Source of the DNA: Paraburkholderia unamae
Lineage (GTDB): Bacteria; Pseudomonadota; Gammaproteobacteria; Burkholderiales; Burkholderiaceae
DNA: 64,000 nt
Direction of reading: 5' to 3'
NCBI RefSeq assembly: GCF_003268775.1
Contig: NZ_QLSU01000013.1
Span: 186,001-250,000 of the forward strand
Part shown: positions 23,789 through 32,635 of the stretch, piece after piece
How the letters are laid out: every line of letters begins with the position of its first letter
Numbering within the stretch: position 1 is the first letter of the stretch
Program-made: the position numbers and the translations under genes
Notes under the pieces: generated by a model
What the model was told of the DNA's origin: nothing
What the model saw: only the letters and a program-made list of their open reading frames with translations
The model's database searches: none

Positions 23789-25006
23789 ATGAAAGTTGTC
23801 GCAATAGAAACGCATGTCGTTGCCGTGCCGCCTCCGCACCTGGGCGGCATGTACTGGATCTTCGTCACCCTGAAAACCGATTGCGGTATCGAGGGCGTGG
23901 GCGAGATCTACGCCGCCACGTTCCACCCCGACGTGATGGCGCCCGCGATTGAAGACGTGTTCTCGCGCTATCTGCTCAACCATGATCCGCACCATGTGGA
24001 GCGCTTGTTCCGCGAGACGTATTCGAGCGGCTTCACACAGCGCCCCGACCTCACGATGATGGGCATTGTGAGCGGCCTGGAAATGGCGTGCTGGGACATC
24101 ATCGGCAAGGCGGCCGGCAAGCCGGTGTACGAGTTGCTGGGCGGCATGGTGAACGAGCGGCTGCGTTCGTACACCTATCTTTATCCGAAGAACGCGCAAG
24201 GCGAATACGACTACGACGACCCCGATCTCGCCGCCGAATGCGCGGCGGAGAACGTGAAGCGCGGCTTCACGGCGGTCAAGTTCGACCCGGCGGGACCGTA
24301 CACGGCGTATTCGGGCCATCAGCTTTCGCTGGAGGTGCTAGAGCGCTGCGAAACGTTCTGCCGCAAGGTGCGCGAGGCCGTGGGCAACAAGGCCGATCTC
24401 CTGTTCGGCACGCATGGCCAGATGGTGCCGTCTTCGGCCATTCGTCTTGCGAAGCGGCTCGAAAAATACGACCCGTTGTGGTTCGAAGAACCCGTGCCGC
24501 CCGGCCAGGAAGAGGCCATCGCCAATGTCGCGAAGCACACGTCGATTCCGGTTGCGACCGGAGAGCGCCTCACCACCAAATACGAATTCCACAAGCTGTT
24601 GCAGGCGGGTGGCGCGTCGATTCTCCAGTTGAACGTCGCGCGCGTAGGCGGCCTGCTCGAAGCGAAAAAGATCGCGACGCTGGCCGAAGTGCACTACGCG
24701 CAGATCGCGCCGCATCTCTACAACGGGCCGGTGGGCGCGGCGGCGAGCATCCAGCTTGCGGCCTGCACGCCGAACTTCCTGATTCAGGAAAGCATCGGCA
24801 CGTGGGACGGTTTTCACGCGCAGGTGCTCAAGCACCCCATTCAGTGGGAGGACGGTTACATCATTCCGTCGAAGGCGCCGGGCCTGGGCGTCGAACTCGA
24901 CATGGACGTCGTGCGCGCGCACTCGCCTTACACGGGCAAGCGTCTGCATCTACAGATGGCCAGCCGGCCCGCCGATGTGCGCGACACGTCGCCTGCGCGC
25001 GGTTGA
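23789..25006 (+). CDS. Enolase-superfamily dehydratase (mandelate racemase group), unusual metal site
   Basis: A 405-aa enzyme of the mandelate racemase/galactonate dehydratase group, expected to remove water from a sugar acid via an Mg-stabilised enolate. The capping domain is MKVVAIETHVV to about 130; the barrel contains AVKFDP, PLWFEEPVPPGQE with a metal Glu, VATGERLTTK with another, and the His of APHLYNGPVGAA. Where DgoD-like enzymes have D-x-H-G for the first metal ligand, this one reads LLFGTHGQ, with Gly in place of Asp. It lies between an MFS and a GMC oxidoreductase gene. Substrate unknown. Confidence 0.85.
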   Translation: MKVVAIETHVVAVPPPHLGGMYWIFVTLKTDCGIEGVGEIYAATFHPDVMAPAIEDVFSRYLLNHDPHHVERLFRETYSSGFTQRPDLTMMGIVSGLEMACWDIIGKAAGKPVYELLGGMVNERLRSYTYLYPKNAQGEYDYDDPDLAAECAAENVKRGFTAVKFDPAGPYTAYSGHQLSLEVLERCETFCRKVREAVGNKADLLFGTHGQMVPSSAIRLAKRLEKYDPLWFEEPVPPGQEEAIANVAKHTSIPVATGERLTTKYEFHKLLQAGGASILQLNVARVGGLLEAKKIATLAEVHYAQIAPHLYNGPVGAAASIQLAACTPNFLIQESIGTWDGFHAQVLKHPIQWEDGYIIPSKAPGLGVELDMDVVRAHSPYTGKRLHLQMASRPADVRDTSPARG

Positions 25007-25048
25007 TGAGCACAAGCAATGAACGGACTCGACTGCGGGAGCATGTCT

Positions 25049-26725
25049 ATGAGCTATGACTACATCATCGTTGGCGCGGGGTCGGCGGGCTGCATTCTGG
25101 CGGAGCGGCTTTCAGCCTCCGGGCGCCATTCGGTGCTGCTGCTCGAAGCGGGCGGACCCGACGACTCGTTCTGGTTCAAGATCCCCATCGGCTTCGCCAA
25201 GCTGTACTACAACAAGCAGTACAACTGGATGTATTACAGCGAGCCGGAGCCGGAACTCGCGGGGCGGCAGATCTATGCGCCGCGCGGCAAGGTGCAGGGC
25301 GGTTCGGGCGCGATCAACGCGATGATCTATGTGCGCGGCGCGGCGCGCGACTATGACGACTGGGCGGCGGCGGGTAATCCGGGCTGGTCGTACCAGGAAG
25401 TGTTGCCGTATTTCCGCAAGCTCGAATCGCATCCGCTCGGCGACACGCCGTGGCATGGCGCGAGCGGCCCGGTGCGCATCACGCCGATGAAGGACGGCGC
25501 GCATCCAGTCTGCCGCACCTTCATTGAAGGCTGCGCCCAGCTTGGCTACGAGCGTAACAACGACTTCAACGGCGCGCGTCTCGAAGGCGTGGGCATCTAC
25601 GACGTCAACACGCGCGACGGCAAGCGCGATTCGAGCAGCGTGGCCTATTTGCATCGCGCGGGGCATCGCTCGAATCTCACGATCGAGCATCACGCGCGCG
25701 CCACGCGCGTGCTGTTCGACGCGAGCCGTCAACGCGCCATTGGCGTGGAGATCGTTCAGCAAGGCGTGAAGCGCACGTTTCATGCGAACCGCGAAGTGAT
25801 CGTGGCGGCGGGGGCGGTCGATTCGCCCAAGCTGTTGCAGCTTTCCGGCGTGGGTCCGCGCGCGTTGCTTGCGAAGCACGGTATCGACGTGGTGCACGAG
25901 TTGCCTGCGGTGGGGCAGAACATGCAGGACCATCTGTGCGTGAGCTTCTACTATCGTTCACGCGTAAAGACGCTGAACGACGCGTTCGGCAGCTGGATGG
26001 GCAAACTCAAGTTCGGGCTTCAGTATGTGTTCCAGCGCAAGGGGCCGTTCTCGATGAGCGTGAACCAGTCGGGCGGATTCTTCCGCACAAGTGTGAACGA
26101 GCCTCATCCGAACATGCAGGTGTATTTCAATCCGCTTTCGTATCGGATTCCTAAGTCAGATCGTGCACAACTCACGCCGGAGCCGTATTCGGGCTTTCTC
26201 GTCTGCTTCAATCCGTGCCGCCCGACGAGCCGGGGCTCGGTGGAGATCGCCTCGGCGAACGTAGAGGACGCACCGAAGATTCGCGGCAACTATCTGTCGA
26301 CGCAAAAGGACCGCGACGAAGCGATTGCGGGCAGTCGCCTCGTGCGCAAGCTGATGACGGCGCGCGCGTTGCAGGAGATCACCGAAGCCGAGGTCACGCC
26401 CGCCGGCGAAGTGACGGACGACGCGAGCATGCTCAAGTTCTTCCGCGAGCAAAGCGGCTCGATCTATCACCTGTGCGGCACCTGCGCGATGGGCCCCGAC
26501 CCGCGCACGGCAGTGGTGGATGCACGCCTGCGCGTGCACGGCATCGACGGCCTGCGCGTGGTGGACGCTTCAATCTTTCCGAATGTCACGTCGGGCAACA
26601 CGAACGCGCCGACGATGATGGTCGCGGAAAAAGGGGCGGAAATGATTCTGGAAGACGCCGACCAGACCCTTGTGGCCCAGGCCATCGCGTCGAGCCATCA
26701 GCGCGCGGCGGCGATTTCGTCCTGA
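25049..26725 (+). CDS. GMC-family FAD oxidoreductase (choline/alcohol dehydrogenase-like)
   Basis: A 558-aa flavoprotein. The FAD-binding GAGSAGCILAERL is at the N-terminus; the two GMC signatures are GKVQGGSGAINAMIYVRG and GAVDSPKLLQLSGVGP; the catalytic region is IYHLCGTCAMGPDPRTAVVD with DASIFPNVTSGNTNAPTMMVAEKGA. The start at 25049 is chosen since GGGAG lies 7 bases upstream; an ATG 6 bases earlier is too close. Members oxidise alcohols (choline, polyols, long-chain alcohols) to aldehydes, which fits an aldehyde dehydrogenase in the same cluster. Its end overlaps the convergent LysR gene by 28 bp. Confidence 0.9.
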   Translation: MSYDYIIVGAGSAGCILAERLSASGRHSVLLLEAGGPDDSFWFKIPIGFAKLYYNKQYNWMYYSEPEPELAGRQIYAPRGKVQGGSGAINAMIYVRGAARDYDDWAAAGNPGWSYQEVLPYFRKLESHPLGDTPWHGASGPVRITPMKDGAHPVCRTFIEGCAQLGYERNNDFNGARLEGVGIYDVNTRDGKRDSSSVAYLHRAGHRSNLTIEHHARATRVLFDASRQRAIGVEIVQQGVKRTFHANREVIVAAGAVDSPKLLQLSGVGPRALLAKHGIDVVHELPAVGQNMQDHLCVSFYYRSRVKTLNDAFGSWMGKLKFGLQYVFQRKGPFSMSVNQSGGFFRTSVNEPHPNMQVYFNPLSYRIPKSDRAQLTPEPYSGFLVCFNPCRPTSRGSVEIASANVEDAPKIRGNYLSTQKDRDEAIAGSRLVRKLMTARALQEITEAEVTPAGEVTDDASMLKFFREQSGSIYHLCGTCAMGPDPRTAVVDARLRVHGIDGLRVVDASIFPNVTSGNTNAPTMMVAEKGAEMILEDADQTLVAQAIASSHQRAAAISS

Positions 26726-27588
26726 AGCCACTGCCGGAAAAGCCGCAGCGGCTTCGAAGCCTTTTGCTCGGGCCGCACCACGAACCAGTATGACTGGCGG
26801 CCGTCCACATGCACGTCGCGCACGGGCGCGAGCTGGCCCTGCGCCAGTTCGCGCTCGATCATGTGGCGGTCGGCCATCGTCACGCCCAGTCCCTCAATCG
26901 CCGCGCGAATCGCGTGGTCGAGCAGATCGAATTCGTAGCCGCCCGAGGTATCCACGTCCTCGATGCGCGCGGCGTCGAGCCAGTGCCGCCACGTGAGATA
27001 GCGCTGGTTGTCGCCCGCGAGCACATGCAGCAAGGTCTGCTGCGTGAGGTCGACCGGTCCTTGCGCGAGCAGCGCGGGCGCGCACACCGCGATATGCGAT
27101 TCGTGCATCAGCAGCGAGCTGTCCAGTCCCTCCCATTCGCCGTCGCCAAAGCGGATCGCGCAGTCGAGCGCCGTCGAATCGGCGAGACTGTCCTGGAGCT
27201 GCGTGGTGAGGCTCAGTTCGAGCTCGGGATGGCGCGCGTGCAGGCGCGTGAGGCGCGGCACGAGCCAGCGGCTCGCGAAGGTGGGTGGTGCGTTCACGCG
27301 CAGGCGGTTGAGGTCGCTCTTTTGCTGGATCGTGCGCACCGTGAGCTCGATGCGGTCGAACGATTGCTGGAGCGTGCGCAGCAGCGCGCGGCCCGCTTCG
27401 GTCAGTTCGAGGCGGTGGTGATGGCGCTCCAGCAGCGTTTCGCCGAGCTGTTCTTCGAGTTGGCGCACCTGGCGGCTCACCGCGCTCTGCGTCACGTTCA
27501 ACTGTTCCGCGGCGCGAGTGAAGCTGCCGCTCGTGCCTGCCGCTTCGAACGCCTTCAGGGCGTTCAGCGCCGGCATCTTTCGCTTCAC
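26698..27588 (-). CDS. LysR-family regulator, GcvA type
   Basis: A 296-aa LysR activator with the GcvA-type HTH start PALNALKAFEAAGTSGSFTRAAEQLNVTQSAVSRQV and a periplasmic-binding-like effector domain containing DHAIRAAIEGLGVTMADRHMIE. The start is GTG at 27588, given by AGGAGAGG six bases upstream, rather than a later ATG or earlier in-frame codons. It overlaps the GMC gene tail-to-tail and follows the MFS/betaine transporter genes on its own strand, so it may serve either side. It is a clear paralogue of the LysR at 52008. Confidence 0.88.
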   Translation of the reverse strand: MKRKMPALNALKAFEAAGTSGSFTRAAEQLNVTQSAVSRQVRQLEEQLGETLLERHHHRLELTEAGRALLRTLQQSFDRIELTVRTIQQKSDLNRLRVNAPPTFASRWLVPRLTRLHARHPELELSLTTQLQDSLADSTALDCAIRFGDGEWEGLDSSLLMHESHIAVCAPALLAQGPVDLTQQTLLHVLAGDNQRYLTWRHWLDAARIEDVDTSGGYEFDLLDHAIRAAIEGLGVTMADRHMIERELAQGQLAPVRDVHVDGRQSYWFVVRPEQKASKPLRLFRQWLQDEIAAAR

Positions 27589-27666
27589 GATCCTCTCCTT
27601 GCGGGTGATGCCATCTCGAAATGGCGCCTCATGCAAACGAGGGAGTATAGCGGCACGCGGGGCCAT

Positions 27667-28833
27667 TCAGGCGCTCCGGGCGCGTGAGAGCGCGGCCAGC
27701 CCGAGCGCGACGGTGAGCGCGAACACGTACAGGCCGCCTGCGCCGAGCAGACGCATGAAGAGCGACGCGAGGGTCGGGCCCGCCGCGCCGCCCAGCGAGA
27801 AAACCAGCAGCAGCGTCGCGCTTGTCTGTACCCGCCGCGCCTGATCGACGCGATCGTTCACGTCGGACACGATCACGCCGTAGAGCGTGAACGTGAGCGC
27901 GACATAGACGAAGAGCAGCGTGTCGACGAGGACCGGCGCGCGCACGACGACCAGCGCCGCTGCCGCGCACGCGGAGACGATCGCGACCACGCCGAGCGTG
28001 GCGCGCCGCCCGAGGCGGTCTGAGAGCCGCCCCACGGGCCATTGCGAAAGCAGTGCGCCGATCAGCACGACGCCCATGGCGTGCGAGATATCGCTGGCGG
28101 GGTAGCCGATGCGTGCGAGATACACCGGCGTGAGCGCATAGAACGCGCTGGAGAGCAGGCCCGCGGCGATGCAGGCGGGCACGCTGCGCGGCGCGACGCG
28201 ATGCAGTTCGCGCAGGCCGTCGAGCAGCAGCGTGGGGCGCTTGGGCGTGGCGAGCGCGGAAGGCGGCGCCTTGGCGGCCAGCGGCGCGGCATCGACCGAT
28301 TGCCATTCGCCGATCAACGCCACGGGTATGAGCGCGGCCACGAACAACCCGTTTACCAGCGCGTGCTCGAACATGCCGCCGGGCGTGCCGAGGCCCAGCA
28401 GGAATTGCCCCGCGCTCACGCCGAGATAGGTCAGCACGAGATAGAACGCAAACGCGCGCCCGCGCCGCTCGTTGGGCACGGCGCCGTTCACGCCGCTCTC
28501 GATCGAGGTGAACACGCCGACCATGCTGAAGCCGGTAATGAGGCGCAGCACGGCCCAGACGTCAGGCGAATCGAACGAGAGATAACCGAGTGCGGCGAGC
28601 GCCGCGAGTGCGCCGAAGCCGATGAAGGCGCGCTGCGGGCCGATGCGCCCGACCATCGGCCCTAGCCCGAGCGCGCCGACGATAAAGCCCACGTAGTAGC
28701 ACGATTGCACGAGGCCCACGTCGAGCGCGGTGCGCTCGTCGTGGAGCATGCGCAGCGAGATCAGCGTCGTGAGCAGGCTGTTCCCGCAAACGAGGATCGT
28801 GTAGCCGCCCAGCAGGCCGATGAGCGCCCGCAT
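27667..28833 (-). CDS. MFS transporter, YcaD-like
   Basis: A 388-aa major facilitator with 12 helices and the motifs GPMVGRIGPQRAF (loop 2-3) and GRLSDRLGRRATLG (loop 8-9). It resembles the YcaD group of small uncharacterised carriers. Its ATG comes 9 bp after the stop of the ATPase gene of the betaine-type ABC transporter, so it is likely co-transcribed, perhaps for efflux or uptake of a related compound. Function is otherwise unknown. Confidence 0.8.
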   Translation of the reverse strand: MRALIGLLGGYTILVCGNSLLTTLISLRMLHDERTALDVGLVQSCYYVGFIVGALGLGPMVGRIGPQRAFIGFGALAALAALGYLSFDSPDVWAVLRLITGFSMVGVFTSIESGVNGAVPNERRGRAFAFYLVLTYLGVSAGQFLLGLGTPGGMFEHALVNGLFVAALIPVALIGEWQSVDAAPLAAKAPPSALATPKRPTLLLDGLRELHRVAPRSVPACIAAGLLSSAFYALTPVYLARIGYPASDISHAMGVVLIGALLSQWPVGRLSDRLGRRATLGVVAIVSACAAAALVVVRAPVLVDTLLFVYVALTFTLYGVIVSDVNDRVDQARRVQTSATLLLVFSLGGAAGPTLASLFMRLLGAGGLYVFALTVALGLAALSRARSA

Positions 28834-28842
28834 GTGCGGCGC

Positions 28843-29667
28843 TTAGTGCGCGGTCCCGGCGCGGCGCTCGACGAAGCGCCGCACGTAGTCGTCGGCGGGG
28901 CGGCGCAGGATGTCGTCGGGCGTGCCGCACTGGATCAGCCGCCCGTCGCGAAGGATCGCGATCTGGTTGCCGATGCGCAACGCCTCGTCGAGATCGTGCG
29001 TGATGAACACGATCGTCTTTTTGAGCGTGGCCTGGAGTTCGAGCAACTGGTCCTGCATTTCCGTGCGGATGAGCGGATCGAGCGCCGAGAACGCTTCGTC
29101 CATCAGCAGCACGTCGGTGTTCGCGGCGAGCGCGCGGGCCAGGCCCACGCGCTGGCGCATGCCGCCCGAAAGCTCGTCGGGATAGTGGTCGGCGTAACCC
29201 GCGAGCCCGACCTTGCCGAGCCATTCGCGCGCGCTCGCATGCGCGGCGGCCTTGTTCTCGCCGCGCGTGACGAGTGCATACGCGGCGTTGTTGAGCACCG
29301 TTTGATGAGGCAGGAGTCCGAAGCTCTGGAACACCATGCTCACGCCGTAACGTCGCAAATCGCGCAGGCCGTTGTCGGAGAGCTTGATGACGTCCTTGCC
29401 GTCGATCAGGATCTCGCCCACGGTCGGCTCGATGAGCCGGTTGAAGTGGCGCACGAGCGTGGACTTGCCCGAGCCCGAGAGACCCATGATCACGAAGATC
29501 TGGCCCGAGCCGATGGAGAGGCTCACGTCGTTCAGGCCCACGTTGCAGCGCGTTTTTTCGAGGACTTCGGCCTTGCCCGCGCCGCCGCGCAGCAACGCCA
29601 GCGCGCGCTGGCTCGCGTCGCGCGAGCCGAAGATCTTGTAGACGTTCTTCACTTCGATGCCGCTCAT
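28843..29667 (-). CDS. Glycine betaine/choline-type ABC transporter ATPase
   Basis: A 274-aa ATPase of the ProV/OpuAA/ChoV group: Walker A GLSGSGKST (62-70), Q-loop SMVFQSFGLLPHQTV, signature LSGGMRQRVGLARALA, and the family-specific Walker B DVLLMDEAFSALDPLIR. The long N-terminus before Walker A, including a FGSRDASQRALALLR-like stretch, is usual for this group. It lacks the C-terminal CBS pair of osmosensing ProV, ending soon after the H-loop, so it more likely serves nutrient uptake than osmotic control. It follows the permease by 76 bp. Confidence 0.92.
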   Translation of the reverse strand: MSGIEVKNVYKIFGSRDASQRALALLRGGAGKAEVLEKTRCNVGLNDVSLSIGSGQIFVIMGLSGSGKSTLVRHFNRLIEPTVGEILIDGKDVIKLSDNGLRDLRRYGVSMVFQSFGLLPHQTVLNNAAYALVTRGENKAAAHASAREWLGKVGLAGYADHYPDELSGGMRQRVGLARALAANTDVLLMDEAFSALDPLIRTEMQDQLLELQATLKKTIVFITHDLDEALRIGNQIAILRDGRLIQCGTPDDILRRPADDYVRRFVERRAGTAH

Positions 29668-29743
29668 GATCGTTACCTCATTCCTTGTTCAGGAAGCGCC
29701 GGCCCAGCTTGTTATTGTGCCGGTGCTTTTGTCTTCGCGTTCG

Positions 29744-30709
29744 TTACTTGGCCGGCTGGCTCGTCAGTTCGTTGGCCTTCGCCGCTTCAGCGCCGTCGCC
29801 CGCCTGGTCGCGCGCGCGGCGAAACGGCACGCGCGAAGGCTGCTTCGGCTTGCGTGCCAGACCGCGCGTGCGCCGGCCCTGGCCGTAGCCCTGGCTGATA
29901 CGGTCGATCACGATCGCGAGAATCACGATGGCGATGCCCGCCTGGGTGCCCTTGCCCACGTCGAGCGTCTGGATGCCCGCGAGCACGTCCTCGCCCAGGC
30001 CCCGCGAGCCGATCATCGAAGCGATCACGACCATGGAAAGCGCCATCATCGTGGTCTGGTTGATGCCGGCCATGATGCTCGGGCGCGCCAGCGGCAACTG
30101 CACGCCAAAGAGCAACTGCATGCGCGTGGTGCCGAATGCGCGTGCGGCTTCGACGATTTCCCCGTCCACATGGCGAATGCCGAGGTCGGTCAGGCGAATG
30201 AGCGGCGGCAGCGCATAGACCACGGTGGCGAGAATGGCGGGCACCTTGCCGAGACCGAACAGCATGAGCACCGGAATGAGGTACACGAAGCTCGGCAGCG
30301 TTTGCATGACGTCGAGCACCGGCAGCAACACGCGGCGCAGCTTGCTGCTCGACGCCGCGAGGATGCCCAGCGGCACGCCGAGCATGACGGAGATGAGCGT
30401 GGCCACCACCATCAGCGCGAAGGTCTGCATGAGCTTGTCCCACAGCCCGAAGCAGCCGATCAGCCAGAGCAGCACGACGAACATCAGCGCCACGCCGATG
30501 CGCCGCGAGGCATGCCAGCCGAGCAGGCCCACGGCGGCCAGCACGACGACGGGCGGCGTCGCGCGCAGCAGGGCTTCGAGTGGCACCAGCACGTCGCGCA
30601 GCAGCAGCACGCTGAAGTTGTGGAAGGCGTCGCCGTAGCGCTGCACGAAGGCGGCGACCTGATCGTTGACCCAGTCGGCAATGGAAAGGTGAAGGAAGGG
30701 AGATCCCAT
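29744..30709 (-). CDS. Glycine betaine/choline-type ABC transporter permease
   Basis: A 321-aa permease of the ProW/OpuAB/ChoW type with about six to seven helices. The ATPase-contacting EAA loop is EAARAFGTTRMQLLFGVQLPLARPS, and VASMIGSRGLGEDV-like residues follow near the end of the core. A basic, disordered tail of about 40 residues (KPKQPSRVPFRRARD) ends the protein. The start at 30709 is preferred to an ATG 12 bases earlier since GAGG lies 6 bases before it. It lies between the binding-protein and ATPase genes. Confidence 0.9.
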   Translation of the reverse strand: MGSPFLHLSIADWVNDQVAAFVQRYGDAFHNFSVLLLRDVLVPLEALLRATPPVVVLAAVGLLGWHASRRIGVALMFVVLLWLIGCFGLWDKLMQTFALMVVATLISVMLGVPLGILAASSSKLRRVLLPVLDVMQTLPSFVYLIPVLMLFGLGKVPAILATVVYALPPLIRLTDLGIRHVDGEIVEAARAFGTTRMQLLFGVQLPLARPSIMAGINQTTMMALSMVVIASMIGSRGLGEDVLAGIQTLDVGKGTQAGIAIVILAIVIDRISQGYGQGRRTRGLARKPKQPSRVPFRRARDQAGDGAEAAKANELTSQPAK

Positions 30710-30781
30710 GATGAGCCTCATTCTGCGTGTGTCGTGTGATGCGAGCGGCGGTTTCGCTTATTTGCGGGTTAACTGCGTCCC

Positions 30782-31819
30782 TTAGCTGCGCAGGCCTGCC
30801 TGCACGCGCGCCGCGACGTCCGGCGTGACCCATTGCTTCCAGATTTCCGGGTGCTGCTCGAAGAAGGCGCGCGCGACCCGTGCGGCGTCGAGCTTCTTGT
30901 CGTGCATTTGCTGCACCAGTTGTTCGTCGAGCGCGAGCGGCAGGCTGACCTTGCTGAAGAACGCGACGGCGTCGGGCGCGGCGTCGTAAAACGGCGTGGA
31001 AACCGCGACCTTCAGATGCGAGACCTTGAACGCGGAGGCGCACGGTGCGCCCTGCGGCTCGGCGATGGTGTTCCAGCAGGCGTCCGAGTAGGGCGCGCTT
31101 TCCAGTTGCACGAAGCGGTACTTCGCCATCAGCCCGGCGGGCTGCCAGTAGTAGAAGAGGATGGGCTTGCCGCGCTCGTAGGCCGAGGCGATGGCCGCGT
31201 CGAGCGCGCCGCCGGTGCCGGGGCGGAAGTTCGTGTAGTCGTCGCCGAGCTTGTAGGCGGTGAGCAGGCGATTGTTGAAGCGCTCGCAGTCCCACCCCGC
31301 CGGGCAGTTGTAGAAGCGGCCCTTGCCCGGTTCTTCGTCGTCGGTGAAAAGCGCCTTGTACTGCGGCAGTTGCGCGATGGAACGCAGTTGCGGCGCGAGG
31401 GGCTTGATGCCGCGCTTCGCGTCGCCGTTGATCACGTAGTCGGGTACGTACCAGCCTTCCTTGTCGCCGCCCGGAATCAGTTCGCCCACCAGTTTCACGC
31501 TGCCGTCCTGCAAACCGCGCGCGACGATCGGGCTGCGGCCCGTCCAGTGTTCGGCCCACACCTGGAGGTCGTTTTTCGTGAGCGCCGTTTCGGTGGCGGC
31601 CGTGGCGCCGGGCACGATCTCGGTCTTGCAGCCGTAGCCCTTCTCCAGCACCGTGCGGACCATTTCGGTCATCAGCGCGCCGCTTTCCCAGGTGATTTGC
31701 GCGAGCTTTACGGTCTTGCCCGCCTCGCACCAGCCAGTGGCGGCGAAGCTGCTCGTGGCCGCGCAGGTGAGCGCGAGGGCGGCGGCAATGCGCACGCCGG
31801 ACAGCGTGATACGTCTCAT
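30782..31819 (-). CDS. Glycine betaine/choline-type periplasmic binding protein
   Basis: A 345-aa OpuAC-family binding protein with a Sec signal peptide (cleavage after SSFA near residue 26). The mature chain opens GWCEAGKTVKLAQITWESG and contains EGWYVPDYVINGDAKRG, GWDCERF and YTNFRPGTGGALD, regions typical of quaternary-amine binders with aromatic residues to hold the cation. Several Cys pairs (WCEAG, YGCK, NCPAGWDC) suggest disulfides. GGAG precedes the ATG at 31819. It is followed by permease and ATPase genes. The binding protein at 54205 is a close paralogue. Confidence 0.9.
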   Translation of the reverse strand: MRRITLSGVRIAAALALTCAATSSFAATGWCEAGKTVKLAQITWESGALMTEMVRTVLEKGYGCKTEIVPGATAATETALTKNDLQVWAEHWTGRSPIVARGLQDGSVKLVGELIPGGDKEGWYVPDYVINGDAKRGIKPLAPQLRSIAQLPQYKALFTDDEEPGKGRFYNCPAGWDCERFNNRLLTAYKLGDDYTNFRPGTGGALDAAIASAYERGKPILFYYWQPAGLMAKYRFVQLESAPYSDACWNTIAEPQGAPCASAFKVSHLKVAVSTPFYDAAPDAVAFFSKVSLPLALDEQLVQQMHDKKLDAARVARAFFEQHPEIWKQWVTPDVAARVQAGLRS

Positions 31820-32085
31820 GTCGTCTCCAGTCTTGTTGATGCGCGGACCGCGCTTTTTTGAACCGATCCGACCAGAGTCTAGCGGCAGCATTTTGGGTTG
31901 CGAAGCAACGAAAACTCATCGATGCATTACCTGTTTTCATGCCACTGTCAGCGCGTGAAAGTGAGCGTCGCGGCGATGACTGCGCGTCATGCCCCCATGA
32001 GATTTCATAGCTTTTGGGCGCTTGCCGCGTGTGCTGGAATGCGTCTGGCCTGAATCAAACCCATGACAAAGGAGACGGAGTCAAC

Positions 32086-32607
32086 ATGAAAGACCTGCAA
32101 GTCTATATCGGTGAAGGTTTCGCGGGACCGGGCGTCAACGCGGCCCACATCAACATCATGATCGGGCCGCGCAACGGCCCTGTCGGGCAAGCGTTTACGA
32201 ACAGCTTGTCCTCGCCTTCGCAGGGCCACGTGCCGTTCATGGTGGTCGCGCAACCCAACGTGCCGGTCAAGCCCGCCACGCTCTACGTGAACAAGGCCGA
32301 CATTCGGGGCGACCTGCACGGCAACGCCACGTGGGGCGCTTCGCAGGCGGCCATCGCGAAGGCTGTGACCGAGGCGATGCTCGACGGCACGCTGCCGCCC
32401 GAGGCCGAAAACGAATGGTGCATCATCACGGCGAACTGGGTGAACTGGTCCTGCGACGACCTCGACGCGGTGTACGAGCACAACTACGCGGCCTGCAAAA
32501 CGGCTATTCGCGCCGCGATGAACGGGCTACCGAAGCTCGACGATGTCGCGAAGATCAAAGACCGGATCAGCAACCCGTTCTACACGCCGAAGGCCAAAGC
32601 GGCCTGA
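32086..32607 (+). CDS. fae: Formaldehyde-activating enzyme (Fae) homologue
   Basis: A 173-aa protein of the Fae family, which joins formaldehyde to tetrahydromethanopterin. Matching parts are QVYIGEGFAGPGVNAAHINIMIG with the conserved catalytic-type His (H21), GPVGQAFTNSL, the PNVPVKPATLYVNK strand, and YAACKTAIRAAMN. GGAGACGGAG precedes the ATG. It is divergent from the betaine-type transporter and leads an aldo/keto reductase and an aldehyde dehydrogenase. Formaldehyde arises from demethylation of betaine-like compounds, which would link the two sides; no tetrahydromethanopterin genes are in the window, so the cofactor is open. Confidence 0.85.
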   Translation: MKDLQVYIGEGFAGPGVNAAHINIMIGPRNGPVGQAFTNSLSSPSQGHVPFMVVAQPNVPVKPATLYVNKADIRGDLHGNATWGASQAAIAKAVTEAMLDGTLPPEAENEWCIITANWVNWSCDDLDAVYEHNYAACKTAIRAAMNGLPKLDDVAKIKDRISNPFYTPKAKAA

Positions 32608-32635
32608 GCCGCGCAATTCGTTACAGGTGACTACG

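Noticed and set aside
29787..31940. Long minus-strand frame overlapping the betaine-type permease and binding-protein genes
   Set aside because: Out of frame with two recognisable genes on the same strand; composition typical of GC-skewed shadow frames.
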